Notes: generated by a model from the sequence alone, not told the origin. A DNA stretch of 59,111 bases from Pseudomonas abietaniphila (GCF_900100795.1 NZ_FNCO01000026.1:1-59111); one strand, 5' to 3'; positions 15,624 through 25,785 are shown, counted from the first letter of the stretch. Program-made: numbers and translations.

Positions 15624-17729
15624 ATGGCTCGTACTACTCCGATTAACCGCTACCGTAACATCGGTATCGTTGCTCACGTGGATGCTGGTAAAACCACCAC
15701 CACCGAGCGCGTCCTTTTTTACACTGGCAAAAGTCACAAGATGGGCGAGGTGCATGACGGCGCCGCGACCACAGACTGGATGGTTCAGGAGCAGGAGCGT
15801 GGTATCACCATTACTTCTGCTGCTATTACCGCCTTCTGGCAGGGCTCTCAGAAGCAGCACAAGGACCAGTACCGTTTCAACGTCATTGACACCCCGGGCC
15901 ACGTAGACTTCACCATCGAAGTTGAACGTTCCCTGCGTGTGCTTGACGGCGCGGTCGTCGTGTTCTGTGGTACTTCCGGTGTAGAGCCGCAGTCCGAAAC
16001 CGTATGGCGTCAAGCCAACAAATACGGTGTTCCGCGTATCGTTTACGTGAACAAGATGGACCGTGCTGGCGCCAACTTCCTGCGTGTGATCGCTCAGATC
16101 AAGCAGCGTCTGGGCCACACTCCGGTGCCTATCCAGTTGGCTATCGGTGCAGAAGACAACTTCCAGGGTCAGATCGATCTGATGACCATGGAAGCGGTTT
16201 ACTGGAACGACGCTGACAAAGGCATGGCTCCACGCCGTGAGCCAATTCCTGCAGAACTGCAGGATCTGGCTGATGAGTGGCGCAGCAATATGGTTGAGGC
16301 TGCTGCCGAAGCCAGCGAAGAGCTGATGAACAAGTACCTCGAAGGCGAAGAGCTCACCAACGAGGAAATCAAGGCCGCTCTGCGTCAGCGTACTATCGCT
16401 GGTGAGATCGTTCTGGCTGTTTGTGGTTCTTCGTTCAAGAACAAGGGTGTTCCCCTGGTTCTCGACGCCGTTATCGACTACTTGCCTGCTCCGACCGACA
16501 TCCCGGCCATCAAGGGTTCCGATCCTGATGACGAAGAAGTCCAGATGGAGCGTCATGCAGACGACGAAGAGCCGTTCTCGGCTTTGGCGTTCAAGATCGC
16601 AACCGACCCATTCGTGGGTACTTTGACCTTCGTCCGCGTTTACTCGGGCGTGTTGGCATCCGGCGACGGCGTGATCAACTCGGTCAAGGGCAAGAAAGAG
16701 CGCGTGGGTCGTATGGTGCAAATGCACGCTAACGCCCGTGAAGAGATCAAGGAAGTTCGCGCTGGTGACATCGCGGCCTTGATCGGCATGAAGGACGTCA
16801 CCACTGGTGAAACCTTGTGCAGCGCCGACAAGCCAATCATCCTCGTGCGGATGGACTTCCCGGAGCCGGTTATTTCGGTTGCGGTTGAGCCAAAAACCAA
16901 GGATGACCAGGAAAAAATGGGTATCGCACTGGGCAAACTCGCTCAAGAAGACCCTTCTTTCCGCGTCAAGACTGATGAAGAGACTGGTCAAACGATCATC
17001 TCTGGCATGGGCGAATTGCACCTGGACATCCTGGTTGACCGGATGCGCCGTGAGTTCAACGTCGAAGCCAACATCGGTAAGCCTCAGGTTTCGTATCGTG
17101 AGCGCATCACGAAAAACTGTGAAATCGAAGGCAAGTTCGTTCGTCAGTCCGGTGGTCGTGGTCAGTTCGGCCACTGCTGGATTCGTTTTGCACCTGCTGA
17201 CGAAGGTCAGGAAGGTCTGCAATTCGTAAACGAAGTAGTGGGTGGTGTGGTTCCTAAGGAATACATCCCGGCTATCCAGAAGGGTATCGAAGAGCAGATG
17301 AAGAACGGCGTAGTTGCCGGCTATCCGCTGATCGGCCTGAAGGCTACCGTGTTTGATGGTTCTTACCACGACGTCGACTCGAACGAGATGGCGTTTAAGG
17401 TGGCTGCCTCCATGGCGACCAAGCAACTGGCCCAGAAGGGCGGTGGTGAGTTGCTTGAGCCGATCATGGCGGTAGAGGTTGTTACGCCTGAAGACTATAT
17501 GGGTGACGTGATGGGCGACCTTAACCGTCGTCGCGGCATGATCCTGGGTATGGAAGACACGGTTTCCGGCAAGGTAATTCGCGCTGAGGTTCCGCTGGGT
17601 GAGATGTTCGGTTATGCGACCGATGTCCGCTCCATGTCCCAAGGTCGCGCAAGCTACTCTATGGAATTCAAAAAATACAATACAGCGCCGTCGCACATCG
17701 TCGAAACTGTAACCAAAAAACAAGGCTGA
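15624..17729 (+). CDS. fusA: Elongation factor G
   Basis: EF-G (701 aa) is the translocation GTPase. The GTPase motifs are visible: P-loop AHVDAGKTTTTE (about residues 17-28), switch II DTPGHVDF and NKMD. Domains II-V follow, with GRGQFGHCW in domain IV. The str-operon context identifies it as the housekeeping copy. Confidence 0.98.
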   Translation: MARTTPINRYRNIGIVAHVDAGKTTTTERVLFYTGKSHKMGEVHDGAATTDWMVQEQERGITITSAAITAFWQGSQKQHKDQYRFNVIDTPGHVDFTIEVERSLRVLDGAVVVFCGTSGVEPQSETVWRQANKYGVPRIVYVNKMDRAGANFLRVIAQIKQRLGHTPVPIQLAIGAEDNFQGQIDLMTMEAVYWNDADKGMAPRREPIPAELQDLADEWRSNMVEAAAEASEELMNKYLEGEELTNEEIKAALRQRTIAGEIVLAVCGSSFKNKGVPLVLDAVIDYLPAPTDIPAIKGSDPDDEEVQMERHADDEEPFSALAFKIATDPFVGTLTFVRVYSGVLASGDGVINSVKGKKERVGRMVQMHANAREEIKEVRAGDIAALIGMKDVTTGETLCSADKPIILVRMDFPEPVISVAVEPKTKDDQEKMGIALGKLAQEDPSFRVKTDEETGQTIISGMGELHLDILVDRMRREFNVEANIGKPQVSYRERITKNCEIEGKFVRQSGGRGQFGHCWIRFAPADEGQEGLQFVNEVVGGVVPKEYIPAIQKGIEEQMKNGVVAGYPLIGLKATVFDGSYHDVDSNEMAFKVAASMATKQLAQKGGGELLEPIMAVEVVTPEDYMGDVMGDLNRRRGMILGMEDTVSGKVIRAEVPLGEMFGYATDVRSMSQGRASYSMEFKKYNTAPSHIVETVTKKQG

Positions 17730-17760
17730 TTCAGCGCCTTTAGGCTAGGAGTTATTTGTC

Positions 17761-18954
17761 GTGGCTAAAGAAAAATTTGAACGTAACAAACCGCACGTCA
17801 ACGTTGGCACTATCGGTCACGTTGACCACGGTAAAACCACTCTGACCGCTGCTCTGACTCGCGTCTGCTCCGAAGTTTTCGGTTCGGCTAAAGTCGACTT
17901 CGACAAAATCGACAGCGCGCCAGAAGAAAAAGCTCGTGGTATCACCATCAACACCGCTCACGTTGAATACGATTCGGCCGTTCGCCACTACGCGCACGTT
18001 GACTGCCCAGGTCACGCCGACTACGTAAAAAACATGATCACCGGTGCTGCTCAGATGGACGGCGCTATCCTGGTTTGCTCGGCCGCTGATGGTCCGATGC
18101 CACAAACCCGTGAGCACATCCTGCTGTCCCGTCAGGTTGGCGTTCCGTACATCGTTGTCTTCCTGAATAAGGCTGACATGGTTGACGACGCTGAGCTGCT
18201 GGAACTGGTTGAAATGGAAGTTCGTGATCTGCTGAGCACTTACGATTTCCCAGGCGACGACACTCCGATCATCATCGGTTCGGCTCTGATGGCTCTGAAC
18301 GGCCAAGACGACAACGAAATGGGTACCTCGGCCGTTAAGAAGCTGGTTGAGACTCTGGACAGCTACATCCCAGAACCAGTTCGTGCTATCGACAAGCCAT
18401 TCCTGATGCCAATCGAAGACGTATTCTCGATCTCGGGTCGCGGTACTGTTGTAACTGGCCGTGTTGAGCGTGGCATCATCAAGATCCAGGAAGAAGTCGA
18501 GATCGTGGGTCTGCGTGACACCACCAAGACTACTTGCACTGGCGTTGAGATGTTCCGCAAGCTGCTGGACGAAGGTCGTGCTGGCGAGAACTGTGGCGTA
18601 CTGCTGCGTGGCACCAAGCGTGACGACGTTGAGCGTGGTCAGGTTCTGGTTAAGCCGGGTACCGTTAAGCCTCACACTCAGTTCGAAGCTGAAATCTACG
18701 TTCTGAGCAAGGAAGAAGGCGGTCGTCACACTCCGTTCTTCAAAGGCTACCGTCCACAGTTCTACTTCCGTACTACCGACGTAACTGGTAGCTGCGAACT
18801 GCCGGAAGGCACCGAAATGGTTATGCCAGGTGACAACGTTAAAGTTTCCGTCACTCTGATCAAGCCAATCGCAATGGAAGACGGTCTGCGTTTCGCTATC
18901 CGTGAAGGCGGTCGTACCGTCGGCGCTGGCGTCGTAGCCAAAATCATCGCCTAA
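17761..18954 (+). CDS. tuf: Elongation factor Tu
   Basis: EF-Tu (397 aa) delivers aminoacyl-tRNA to the ribosome. The GTPase motifs GHVDHGKTTLTAAL, DCPGHADY and NKAD are seen, and the last residues are VGAGVVAKIIA. It starts at GTG 17761. It is the only tuf in the window: the second copy found near tRNA-Thr in some pseudomonads is absent. Confidence 0.98.
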   Translation: MAKEKFERNKPHVNVGTIGHVDHGKTTLTAALTRVCSEVFGSAKVDFDKIDSAPEEKARGITINTAHVEYDSAVRHYAHVDCPGHADYVKNMITGAAQMDGAILVCSAADGPMPQTREHILLSRQVGVPYIVVFLNKADMVDDAELLELVEMEVRDLLSTYDFPGDDTPIIIGSALMALNGQDDNEMGTSAVKKLVETLDSYIPEPVRAIDKPFLMPIEDVFSISGRGTVVTGRVERGIIKIQEEVEIVGLRDTTKTTCTGVEMFRKLLDEGRAGENCGVLLRGTKRDDVERGQVLVKPGTVKPHTQFEAEIYVLSKEEGGRHTPFFKGYRPQFYFRTTDVTGSCELPEGTEMVMPGDNVKVSVTLIKPIAMEDGLRFAIREGGRTVGAGVVAKIIA

Positions 18955-18967
18955 GCGTTGATTTGAG

Positions 18968-18998
18968 AAAAAGCCCCCGCTTGCGGGGGCTTTTTTAT
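18968..18998 (+). terminator. Strong terminator after tuf
   Basis: AAGCCCCCGC (18971-18980), loop TT, GCGGGGGCTT (18983-18992), then a T run. It ends the str operon. Confidence 0.92.
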
Positions 18999-19002
18999 TG
19001 GG

Positions 19003-19031
19003 TTGACACTCTGTTAGCTCGTCTATAGAAT
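19003..19031 (+). promoter_or_regulatory. Promoter of the S10 operon
   Basis: TTGACA (19003-19008) and TAGAAT (19026-19031) are spaced 17 bp apart, immediately behind the tuf terminator. The leader to rpsJ is only about 55 bases, much shorter than the L4-regulated S10 leader of E. coli. Confidence 0.85.
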
Positions 19032-19092
19032 TGCGCCTCCTTTTAACGGGCGTATTGCGCTCGGTGGGAAGTAGCCTGGAGTCTGAAATCCA

Positions 19093-19404
19093 ATGCAAAA
19101 TCAGCAAATCCGTATCAGGTTGAAGGCCTTTGACCATCGCCTGATCGACCAATCCACCCAGGAAATCGTGGAAACCGCGAAACGTACTGGTGCTCAAGTG
19201 CGTGGTCCAATTCCACTGCCTACCCGTAAAGAGCGGTTCACCGTTCTGGTCTCCCCGCACGTCAACAAAGACGCGCGTGACCAGTACGAGATCCGTACTC
19301 ATAAGCGCGTTCTGGACATCGTCCAGCCAACGGATAAAACCGTTGATGCACTTATGAAGCTTGATCTTGCGGCAGGTGTGGAAGTGCAGATCAGCCTCGG
19401 CTAA
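19093..19404 (+). CDS. rpsJ: 30S ribosomal protein S10 / NusE
   Basis: S10 (103 aa) is a 30S head protein that also acts as NusE in antitermination and contacts NusG. The family signature [14 protein letters not shown] is at about residues 39-52. First gene of the S10 operon. Confidence 0.97.
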
Positions 19405-19485
19405 GACTTGGGTCTTAGTCGTGTAACGCTCTGAAATGGGCGGCCATAGCGGGTGAAAGCCCCGTACACTCATGAGGTTTACAAC

Positions 19486-20121
19486 ATGACTATTGGTGTA
19501 GTCGGTCGTAAATGCGGTATGACCCGTATTTTCACCGAAGAAGGTGTCTCCATTCCGGTCACGGTCATTGAGATCGAGCCGAATCGCGTCACCCAGTTCA
19601 AAACCGAAGAAAGCGATGGCTATCGTGCAGTGCAAGTCACTGTCGGTGAGCGTCGTGCTTCGCGCGTGACTGCTGCTCAGGCAGGTCACTTCGCTAAAGC
19701 GAACGTTGCCGCTGGTCGCACTGTTCTGGAATTCCGTCTTGAAGAAGGCGAGTACCAGGCTGGTGATCTGATCAATGCAGAAATCTTCGCCGCTGGTCAA
19801 CTGGTCGATGTGACTGGTCAGTCCAAGGGTAAGGGTTTCGCAGGTACTATCAAGCGCCACAATTTCCGTGGTCAAGATAATACTCACGGTAACTCCGTTT
19901 CCCACCGCGTCCCGGGCTCTATCGGCCAGTGCCAGACTCCTGGTCGTGTATTCAAGGGCAAAAAAATGTCCGGTCATATGGGCGCTGAGCGCGTGACCGT
20001 GCAGTCCCTGGAAGTGGTGCGCGTGGACGCTGAACGCAATCTGTTGTTGGTCAAGGGTGCTGTTCCTGGCGCTACTGGCGGCAATGTGGTTGTACGTCCA
20101 GCAGCCAAGGCTCGCGGTTAA
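19486..20121 (+). CDS. rplC: 50S ribosomal protein L3
   Basis: L3 (211 aa) binds near the peptidyl transferase centre and starts 50S assembly. The central loop GQDNTHGNSVSHRVPGSIGQ and KKMSGHMGAERVT are present. ATG 19486 (MTIGVVGRKCGM) is the family start; the frame is open to 19453 but without support. Confidence 0.97.
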   Translation: MTIGVVGRKCGMTRIFTEEGVSIPVTVIEIEPNRVTQFKTEESDGYRAVQVTVGERRASRVTAAQAGHFAKANVAAGRTVLEFRLEEGEYQAGDLINAEIFAAGQLVDVTGQSKGKGFAGTIKRHNFRGQDNTHGNSVSHRVPGSIGQCQTPGRVFKGKKMSGHMGAERVTVQSLEVVRVDAERNLLLVKGAVPGATGGNVVVRPAAKARG

Positions 20122-20133
20122 GGGGAAGCTGAC

Positions 20134-20736
20134 ATGCAATTAAATGTAAATGACGCTCAAGCGATCGAAGTTTCCGAACTGACATTCGGTGGCGAGTTCA
20201 ACGAGACGCTGGTTCACCAAGCAGTCGTTGCCTACATGGCTGGCGGCCGTCAGGGCAGCAAGCAGCAAAAGACCCGTTCCGACGTTTCCGGTGGCGGCAA
20301 GCGCCCATGGCGTCAGAAGGGTACTGGCCGTGCTCGTGCCGGTACTATCCGTAGCCCAATCTGGCGTGGCGGTGGTACTACCTTCGCAGCGCGGCCTCAG
20401 GATCACTCTCAGAAGCTCAACAAGAAGATGTATCGCGCAGCACTGCGCTCCATCCTTGCTGAACTGGTGCGTACTGATCGTCTGGTCGTGGTTCAGGATT
20501 TCGCCGTTGAATCGCCGAAAACCAAAGACCTGCTGGGCAAACTGAACGACATGAGCCTGACCGACGTTCTGATCGTGTCGGACGCTGTCGACCAGAATCT
20601 GTACCTGGCTGCTCGTAACCTGCCGCACGTAGATGTACGTGATGTTCAAGGTTCCGATCCAGTTAGTCTGATCGCATACGACAAAGTGTTGATCACTGTG
20701 TCGGCCGTGAAGAAATTCGAGGAGCTGCTGGGATGA
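20134..20736 (+). CDS. rplD: 50S ribosomal protein L4
   Basis: L4 (200 aa) lines the exit tunnel with its extended loop (KKTRSDVSGGGKRPWRQKGT in general form, about residues 46-65). In E. coli it also represses the S10 operon. Its stop overlaps the rplW start by 4 bases. Confidence 0.97.
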   Translation: MQLNVNDAQAIEVSELTFGGEFNETLVHQAVVAYMAGGRQGSKQQKTRSDVSGGGKRPWRQKGTGRARAGTIRSPIWRGGGTTFAARPQDHSQKLNKKMYRAALRSILAELVRTDRLVVVQDFAVESPKTKDLLGKLNDMSLTDVLIVSDAVDQNLYLAARNLPHVDVRDVQGSDPVSLIAYDKVLITVSAVKKFEELLG

Positions 20737-21032
20737 ACCAGGAACGCGTATTTAAAGTTCTGCTTGGCCCGCACGTTTCCGAGAAGGCTACGGTTCTGGC
20801 AGACAAAAAAGGTCAGTTCGTTTTCAAGGTTGCTACTGACGCAACCAAGCTGGAAATCAAGAAGGCCGTCGAAAGCCTGTTCAGCGTGAAAGTAGAGCGC
20901 GTGACTACCCTGAATGTTCTGGGTAAGACCAAGCGTACTGCTCGCGGCCTGGGCAAGCGTAATGACTGGAAGAAGGCAGTTATCTCCCTTCAGCCAGGCC
21001 AAGATCTCGATTTCAGCAGCAGTGCTGAGTAA
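20733..21032 (+). CDS. rplW: 50S ribosomal protein L23
   Basis: L23 (99 aa) sits at the tunnel exit and docks trigger factor and SRP. The sequence holds the family core LGPHVSEKAT and VNT-type loop (RVTTLNVLGKTKR). Coupled to rplD by an ATGA overlap. Confidence 0.97.
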   Translation: MNQERVFKVLLGPHVSEKATVLADKKGQFVFKVATDATKLEIKKAVESLFSVKVERVTTLNVLGKTKRTARGLGKRNDWKKAVISLQPGQDLDFSSSAE

Positions 21033-21046
21033 GGAAGGGGTGCATC

Positions 21047-21871
21047 ATGGCAATCGTTAAATGCAAACCGACTTCCCCTGGCCGCCGTTTTGTGGTCAAG
21101 GTGGTCAACCAGGAGCTGCATAAAGGCGCTCCTCACGCACCGCTGCTCGAGAAAAAATCGAAGTCTGGTGGTCGTAACAATAATGGCCGTATTACCACTC
21201 GTCACGTTGGTGGTGGTCATAAGCAGCATTATCGTCTGGTCGATTTCCGTCGCAACGACAAAGATGGCATCGCTGCCACTGTCGAGCGTATCGAATACGA
21301 TCCAAACCGTACTGCTCACATCGCACTGCTGCTGTACGCAGATGGCGAGCGTCGTTACATCATCGCACCTAAGGGTGTGAGTGCTGGCGACCAGCTGATT
21401 GCAGGCGCTTTGGCTCCAATCAAGCCGGGTAACGCTCTGCAACTGCGCAACATCCCAGTCGGTTCTACCGTTCACGGTATCGAGCTCAAGCCTGGTAAAG
21501 GTGCTCAGATCGCTCGCTCCGCTGGTGCTTCGGCTCAGCTGATCGCTCGTGAAGGTGTCTACGTGACTCTGCGTCTTCGCTCCGGTGAAATGCGTAAAGT
21601 CCTGTCCGAATGCCGTGCAACTCTGGGTGAAGTTTCGAACTCCGAGCACAGCCTGCGTTCGCTGGGTAAAGCTGGTGCCAAACGCTGGCGTGGCGTTCGC
21701 CCAACCGTTCGTGGTGTTGCCATGAACCCGGTTGACCACCCACATGGTGGTGGTGAAGGTCGTACCTCTGGTGGTCGTCATCCGGTATCGCCGTGGGGCT
21801 TCCCGACTAAGGGCGCGAAGACTCGTGGTAATAAGCGTACCGACAAAATGATCGTCCGTCGTCGCAAGTAA
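21047..21871 (+). CDS. rplB: 50S ribosomal protein L2
   Basis: L2 (274 aa) is required for subunit association and peptidyl transfer. The C-terminal signature GVAMNPVDHPHGGGEGR (about residues 223-239) with its conserved histidines is complete. Confidence 0.98.
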   Translation: MAIVKCKPTSPGRRFVVKVVNQELHKGAPHAPLLEKKSKSGGRNNNGRITTRHVGGGHKQHYRLVDFRRNDKDGIAATVERIEYDPNRTAHIALLLYADGERRYIIAPKGVSAGDQLIAGALAPIKPGNALQLRNIPVGSTVHGIELKPGKGAQIARSAGASAQLIAREGVYVTLRLRSGEMRKVLSECRATLGEVSNSEHSLRSLGKAGAKRWRGVRPTVRGVAMNPVDHPHGGGEGRTSGGRHPVSPWGFPTKGAKTRGNKRTDKMIVRRRK

Positions 21872-21887
21872 ATAGAGGGATACGACA

Positions 21888-22163
21888 GTGCCACGTTCTC
21901 TGAAAAAAGGTCCTTTTATTGATCTTCACCTACTGAAGAAGATCGAAGTGGCGGCGGAAAAGAACGATCGCAAACCAGTTAAGACCTGGTCGCGTCGTTC
22001 GATGATCCTGCCACAAATGGTCGGTTTGACCATTGCTGTGCATAACGGTCGTCAGCATGTTCCTGTTCTCGTGAACGAAGACATGGTCGGCCACAAACTG
22101 GGCGAGTTTGCCGGTACCCGCACTTATCGTGGGCACGTGGCAGACAAGAAAGCCAAGCGTTAA
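21888..22163 (+). CDS. rpsS: 30S ribosomal protein S19
   Basis: S19 (91 aa) forms an intersubunit bridge in the 30S head. Start is GTG 21888 (M)PRSLKKGPFIDLHL. The C-terminal signature HKLGEFAGTRTYRGH is present. Confidence 0.97.
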   Translation: MPRSLKKGPFIDLHLLKKIEVAAEKNDRKPVKTWSRRSMILPQMVGLTIAVHNGRQHVPVLVNEDMVGHKLGEFAGTRTYRGHVADKKAKR

Positions 22164-22176
22164 GGGGTAAGGAACG

Positions 22177-22509
22177 ATGGAAGTAGCCGCTAAGTTGTCG
22201 GGCGCTCGAATCTCCGCCCAGAAAGCCCGCTTGGTCGCCGACCAGATCCGCGGGAAGAAGGTGGGCGAAGCGCTCAACCTGTTGGCTTTCAGCAGTAAGA
22301 AAGCCGCCGAGATCATGAAAAAAGTGCTGGAGTCGGCCGTAGCCAACGCCGAGCATAACGAAGGCGCAGACGTTGATGACCTGAAGGTCTCCACCGTTTT
22401 CGTCAACGAAGGGCGTTCGCTGAAGCGCATCATGCCACGTGCCAAAGGCCGTGCTGATCGCATCGTCAAGCGGTCTTGCCATATCACTGTCAAGGTTGCT
22501 GACAAGTAA
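22177..22509 (+). CDS. rplV: 50S ribosomal protein L22
   Basis: L22 (110 aa) contributes the beta-hairpin of the exit tunnel; the hairpin region [17 protein letters not shown] is intact. rpsC starts 13 bases downstream. Confidence 0.97.
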
Positions 22510-22522
22510 CGGAGTCGAAGAG

Positions 22523-23209
22523 ATGGGTCAGAAAGTACATCCCATTGGCATTCGCCTGGGAATCGTCAAGGAGCACACCTCCGTCTGGTACGCAGACGGT
22601 CGGACTTATGCGGACTACTTGTTCGCTGATCTGAAGGTGCGTGAGTATCTCCAAGACAAACTAAAAAGCGCGTCCGTAAGCCGTATCGATATCCATCGTC
22701 CGGCTCAAACTGCACGTATCACCATCCACACCGCTCGTCCCGGCATCGTGATCGGCAAGAAAGGTGAAGATGTTGAGAAACTGCGTCAGGACCTGACCAA
22801 GCAAATGGGTGTGCCTGTGCACATCAATATCGAAGAGATCCGCAAGCCGGAGCTCGACGGTATGCTGGTTGCGCAGAGCGTAGCTCAGCAGCTGGAGCGT
22901 CGTGTAATGTTCCGTCGCGCTATGAAGCGCGCAGTACAGAACGCCATGCGCATTGGTGCCAAAGGCATCAAAATCCAAGTGAGCGGTCGTCTCGGCGGTG
23001 CTGAAATCGCACGTACTGAATGGTATCGCGAAGGTCGTGTGCCACTGCACACCCTGCGTGCCGACATCGACTATGCCAACTACGAAGCTCACACCACCTA
23101 CGGTGTGATCGGTGTAAAGGTTTGGATCTTCAAAGGCGAAGTAATCGGTGGTCGCCAAGAAGAGCTGAAGCCACAAGCACCAGCGCCTCGTAAAAAAGCT
23201 GCTAAGTAA
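22523..23209 (+). CDS. rpsC: 30S ribosomal protein S3
   Basis: S3 (228 aa) has the KH RNA-binding domain ([12 protein letters not shown], about residues 77-88) and helps unwind mRNA at the entry tunnel. ATG 22523 gives [14 protein letters not shown]; a longer open frame from 22439 overlaps rplV and is not used. Confidence 0.97.
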
Positions 23210-23221
23210 GGGGTACGCCAA

Positions 23222-23635
23222 ATGTTGCAACCAAAGCGTACGAAGTTCCGCAAGCAGATGACCGGCCACAACCGTGGTCTGGCATTGCGCGGTAGCAAAG
23301 TCAGCTTCGGCGAGTATGCGCTGAAGTCTGTTGCTCGTGGTCGTCTCACCGCTCGTCAGATCGAGTCAGCGCGTCGTGCTCTGACCCGTCACGTAAAACG
23401 TGGTGGCAAGATCTGGATCCGTGTATTCCCGGACAAGCCTATCTCCAAAAAGCCCCTCGAAGTTCGTATGGGTAAAGGTAAGGGTAACGTCGAATACTGG
23501 GTTGCCCAGATTCAGCCAGGCAAAGTCCTGTATGAAATCGAGGGTGTTTCCGAAGAGTTGGCGCGTGAGGCTTTCGCCCTGGCTGCTGCAAAGCTGCCGC
23601 TCGCCACCTCCTTTGTTAAGCGGACGGTGATGTGA
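23222..23635 (+). CDS. rplP: 50S ribosomal protein L16
   Basis: L16 (137 aa) organises the A-site region of 23S rRNA. Family start [15 protein letters not shown] and the [19 protein letters not shown] block are present. Its TGA overlaps the rpmC ATG. Confidence 0.97.
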
Positions 23636-23826
23636 TGAAAGCGAATGAACTTCGTGAAAAATCAGCACAGCAACTGAACGAGCAACTGCTCGGCTTGCTG
23701 CGCGACCAGTTCAATCTGCGTATGCAGAAGGCAACTGGCCAGTTGGGGCAGTCTCACCTGCTCTCGCAAGTTAAGCGTGACATCGCTCGCGTGAAGACTG
23801 TGCTCAACCAGCAGGCAGGTAAGTAA
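23635..23826 (+). CDS. rpmC: 50S ribosomal protein L29
   Basis: L29 (63 aa) is a two-helix protein near the tunnel exit. ATG 23635 ([10 protein letters not shown]) overlaps the rplP stop as TGATG, favoured over an in-frame GTG three bases earlier. Confidence 0.95.
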
Positions 23827-23828
23827 TC

Positions 23829-24095
23829 ATGGCTGAAGCCGAAAAAACCGTCCGTACGCTGACTGGCCGTGTTGTCAGCGACAAGATGGACAAGACCATC
23901 ACCGTTCTGATCGAGCGTCGCGTTAAGCACCCGATCTACGGTAAATACGTTAAGCGTTCGACTAAGCTGCACGCGCACGACGAAACCAACCAATGCCACA
24001 TCGGCGACAAGGTCACGATTCGTGAAACTCGTCCGATGGCCAAGACCAAATCTTGGGCGCTGGTTGATGTTCTCGAACGCGCTGTGGAAGTCTAA
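23829..24095 (+). CDS. rpsQ: 30S ribosomal protein S17
   Basis: S17 (88 aa) is a primary 16S rRNA binder with an OB fold. The signature GRVVSDKMDKTITVLIERR and KRSTKLHAHDE are visible. Starts 2 bases after rpmC. Confidence 0.97.
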   Translation: MAEAEKTVRTLTGRVVSDKMDKTITVLIERRVKHPIYGKYVKRSTKLHAHDETNQCHIGDKVTIRETRPMAKTKSWALVDVLERAVEV

Positions 24096-24118
24096 GGGCT
24101 AGGGGTCGGAGAAATTAT

Positions 24119-24487
24119 ATGATTCAGACTCAATCCATGCTCGATGTGGCCGATAACAGCGGCGCTCGCCGCGTTATGTGCATCAAGGTGCTTGGTGGCT
24201 CTCATCGTCGTTACGCTGGTATCGGTGACATCATCAAAGTAACCGTCAAGGAAGCAATTCCTCGCGGCAAGGTGAAAAAAGGCCAAGTGATGACTGCTGT
24301 TGTAGTCCGCACTCGCCACGGTGTTCGTCGTGCAGACGGCTCCATCATCCGCTTCGATGGCAACGCTGCTGTTCTGTTGAACAACAAGCAAGAGCCGATT
24401 GGCACCCGTATCTTTGGGCCAGTGACCCGTGAGCTTCGTACTGAGAAGTTCATGAAGATCGTCTCGCTCGCCCCAGAAGTGCTGTAA
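24119..24487 (+). CDS. rplN: 50S ribosomal protein L14
   Basis: L14 (122 aa) sits at the subunit interface. MIQTQSMLDVADNSGARR is the family start, and the GPVTRELR motif near the end is intact. First gene of the spc group. Confidence 0.97.
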   Translation: MIQTQSMLDVADNSGARRVMCIKVLGGSHRRYAGIGDIIKVTVKEAIPRGKVKKGQVMTAVVVRTRHGVRRADGSIIRFDGNAAVLLNNKQEPIGTRIFGPVTRELRTEKFMKIVSLAPEVL

Positions 24488-24498
24488 GGAGATCCGAC

Positions 24499-24813
24499 AT
24501 GCAAAAGATTCGTCGTGACGACGAGATCATCGTGATCGCCGGCAAAGACAAAGGTAAGCGCGGTAAGGTGCTCAAGGTTCTCGCTGACGACCGTCTGGTC
24601 GTTGGTGGGATCAACCTGGTGAAGCGTCATACCAAGCCTAACCCGATGTCGGGCGTACAGGGCGGTATCGTCGAGAAAGAAGCGCCACTGCACGCTTCCA
24701 ACGTCGCCATTTTCAACGGCGCAACCAACAAGGCTGACCGCGTTGGTTTCAAAGTTGAAGACGGCAAAAAAATTCGTGTCTTCAAGTCGACCCAAAAAGC
24801 GGTTGATGCTTGA
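24499..24813 (+). CDS. rplX: 50S ribosomal protein L24
   Basis: L24 (104 aa) is an assembly initiator with an N-terminal KOW motif (IAGKDKGKRGKVLKV, about residues 14-28). Confidence 0.97.
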   Translation: MQKIRRDDEIIVIAGKDKGKRGKVLKVLADDRLVVGGINLVKRHTKPNPMSGVQGGIVEKEAPLHASNVAIFNGATNKADRVGFKVEDGKKIRVFKSTQKAVDA

Positions 24814-24833
24814 ACACTGCTAGGTAGAAGACC

Positions 24834-25373
24834 ATGGCACGACTGAAAGAGATTTACTGGAAGGAAATCGCACCCAAGCTTAAGGAAGAGCTTAAGCTTG
24901 CGAACGTGATGGAAGTTCCACGCGTAACAAAGATCACCCTGAACATGGGTCTGGGCGAAGCGATCGGCGACAAGAAAGTCATCGAGCACGCTGTTGCTGA
25001 CCTGGAAAAGATCACCGGTCAAAAAGTCGTTGTGACTTACGCTCGGAAATCCATCGCTGGCTTTAAAGTCCGTGAAGGTTGGCCGATCGGCGTCAAAGTG
25101 ACTCTGCGCCGCGATCGTATGTACGAATTCCTGGATCGTCTGTTGTCGATCTCCCTGCCTCGGGTTCGCGACTTCCGCGGCCTGAATGCCAAGTCCTTCG
25201 ATGGTCGTGGCAACTACAGCATGGGCGTGAAAGAGCAGATCATTTTCCCGGAAATCGACTACGACAAGATCGATGCTCTCCGCGGTCTGGACATTACCCT
25301 GACCACCACTGCCAAGAACGATGACGAAGGCCGCGCTCTGCTGCGTGCTTTCAAATTCCCGTTCCGCAACTGA
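24834..25373 (+). CDS. rplE: 50S ribosomal protein L5
   Basis: L5 (179 aa) binds 5S rRNA and the P-site tRNA. Family motifs [15 protein letters not shown] and [11 protein letters not shown] are present, and the end is [14 protein letters not shown]. Confidence 0.97.
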
Positions 25374-25386
25374 TTGGAGTAGGAAA

Positions 25387-25692
25387 ATGGCCAAGAAGAG
25401 CATGAAGAACCGTGAGCTGAAGCGTCAGCTCACCGTTGCCAAGTACGCCACCAAGCGTGCAGCACTGAAAGCAATCATCGTAGATCTGAACGCAAGTCCA
25501 GAAGCTCGTTGGGAAGCTACCGTCGCGCTGCAGAAGCAACCACGTGACGCAAGCGCTTCGCGCATGCGTAACCGTTGCCGCCTGACTGGTCGTCCGCACG
25601 GCGTTTACCGCAAGTTCGGCCTCGGCCGTAACAAGCTGCGTGAAGCTGCAATGCGTGGTGACGTTCCAGGTCTGGTTAAAGCCAGCTGGTAA
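25387..25692 (+). CDS. rpsN: 30S ribosomal protein S14 (zinc-free type)
   Basis: S14 (101 aa) lies in the 30S head. The sequence has only one cysteine, so it is the long form without a CxxC zinc site. The signature [17 protein letters not shown] is complete. ATG 25387 was chosen; the open frame upstream overlaps rplE. Confidence 0.97.
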
Positions 25693-25755
25693 GTCGTACT
25701 TCTCGTTCTGCGCTGATCGGGCTCTCCGGAAACCGACCAGCGTAGGACCTGAATT

Positions 25756-25785
25756 CGAATCAAGCCCCTTTTGGGGCTTGATTCG
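25756..25785 (+). terminator. Perfect hairpin between rpsN and rpsH
   Basis: CGAATCAAGCCCC (25756-25768), loop TTTT, GGGGCTTGATTCG (25773-25785): a perfect 13-bp stem, followed by TTTCT. It lies inside what is a continuous spc operon in E. coli. Confidence 0.7.
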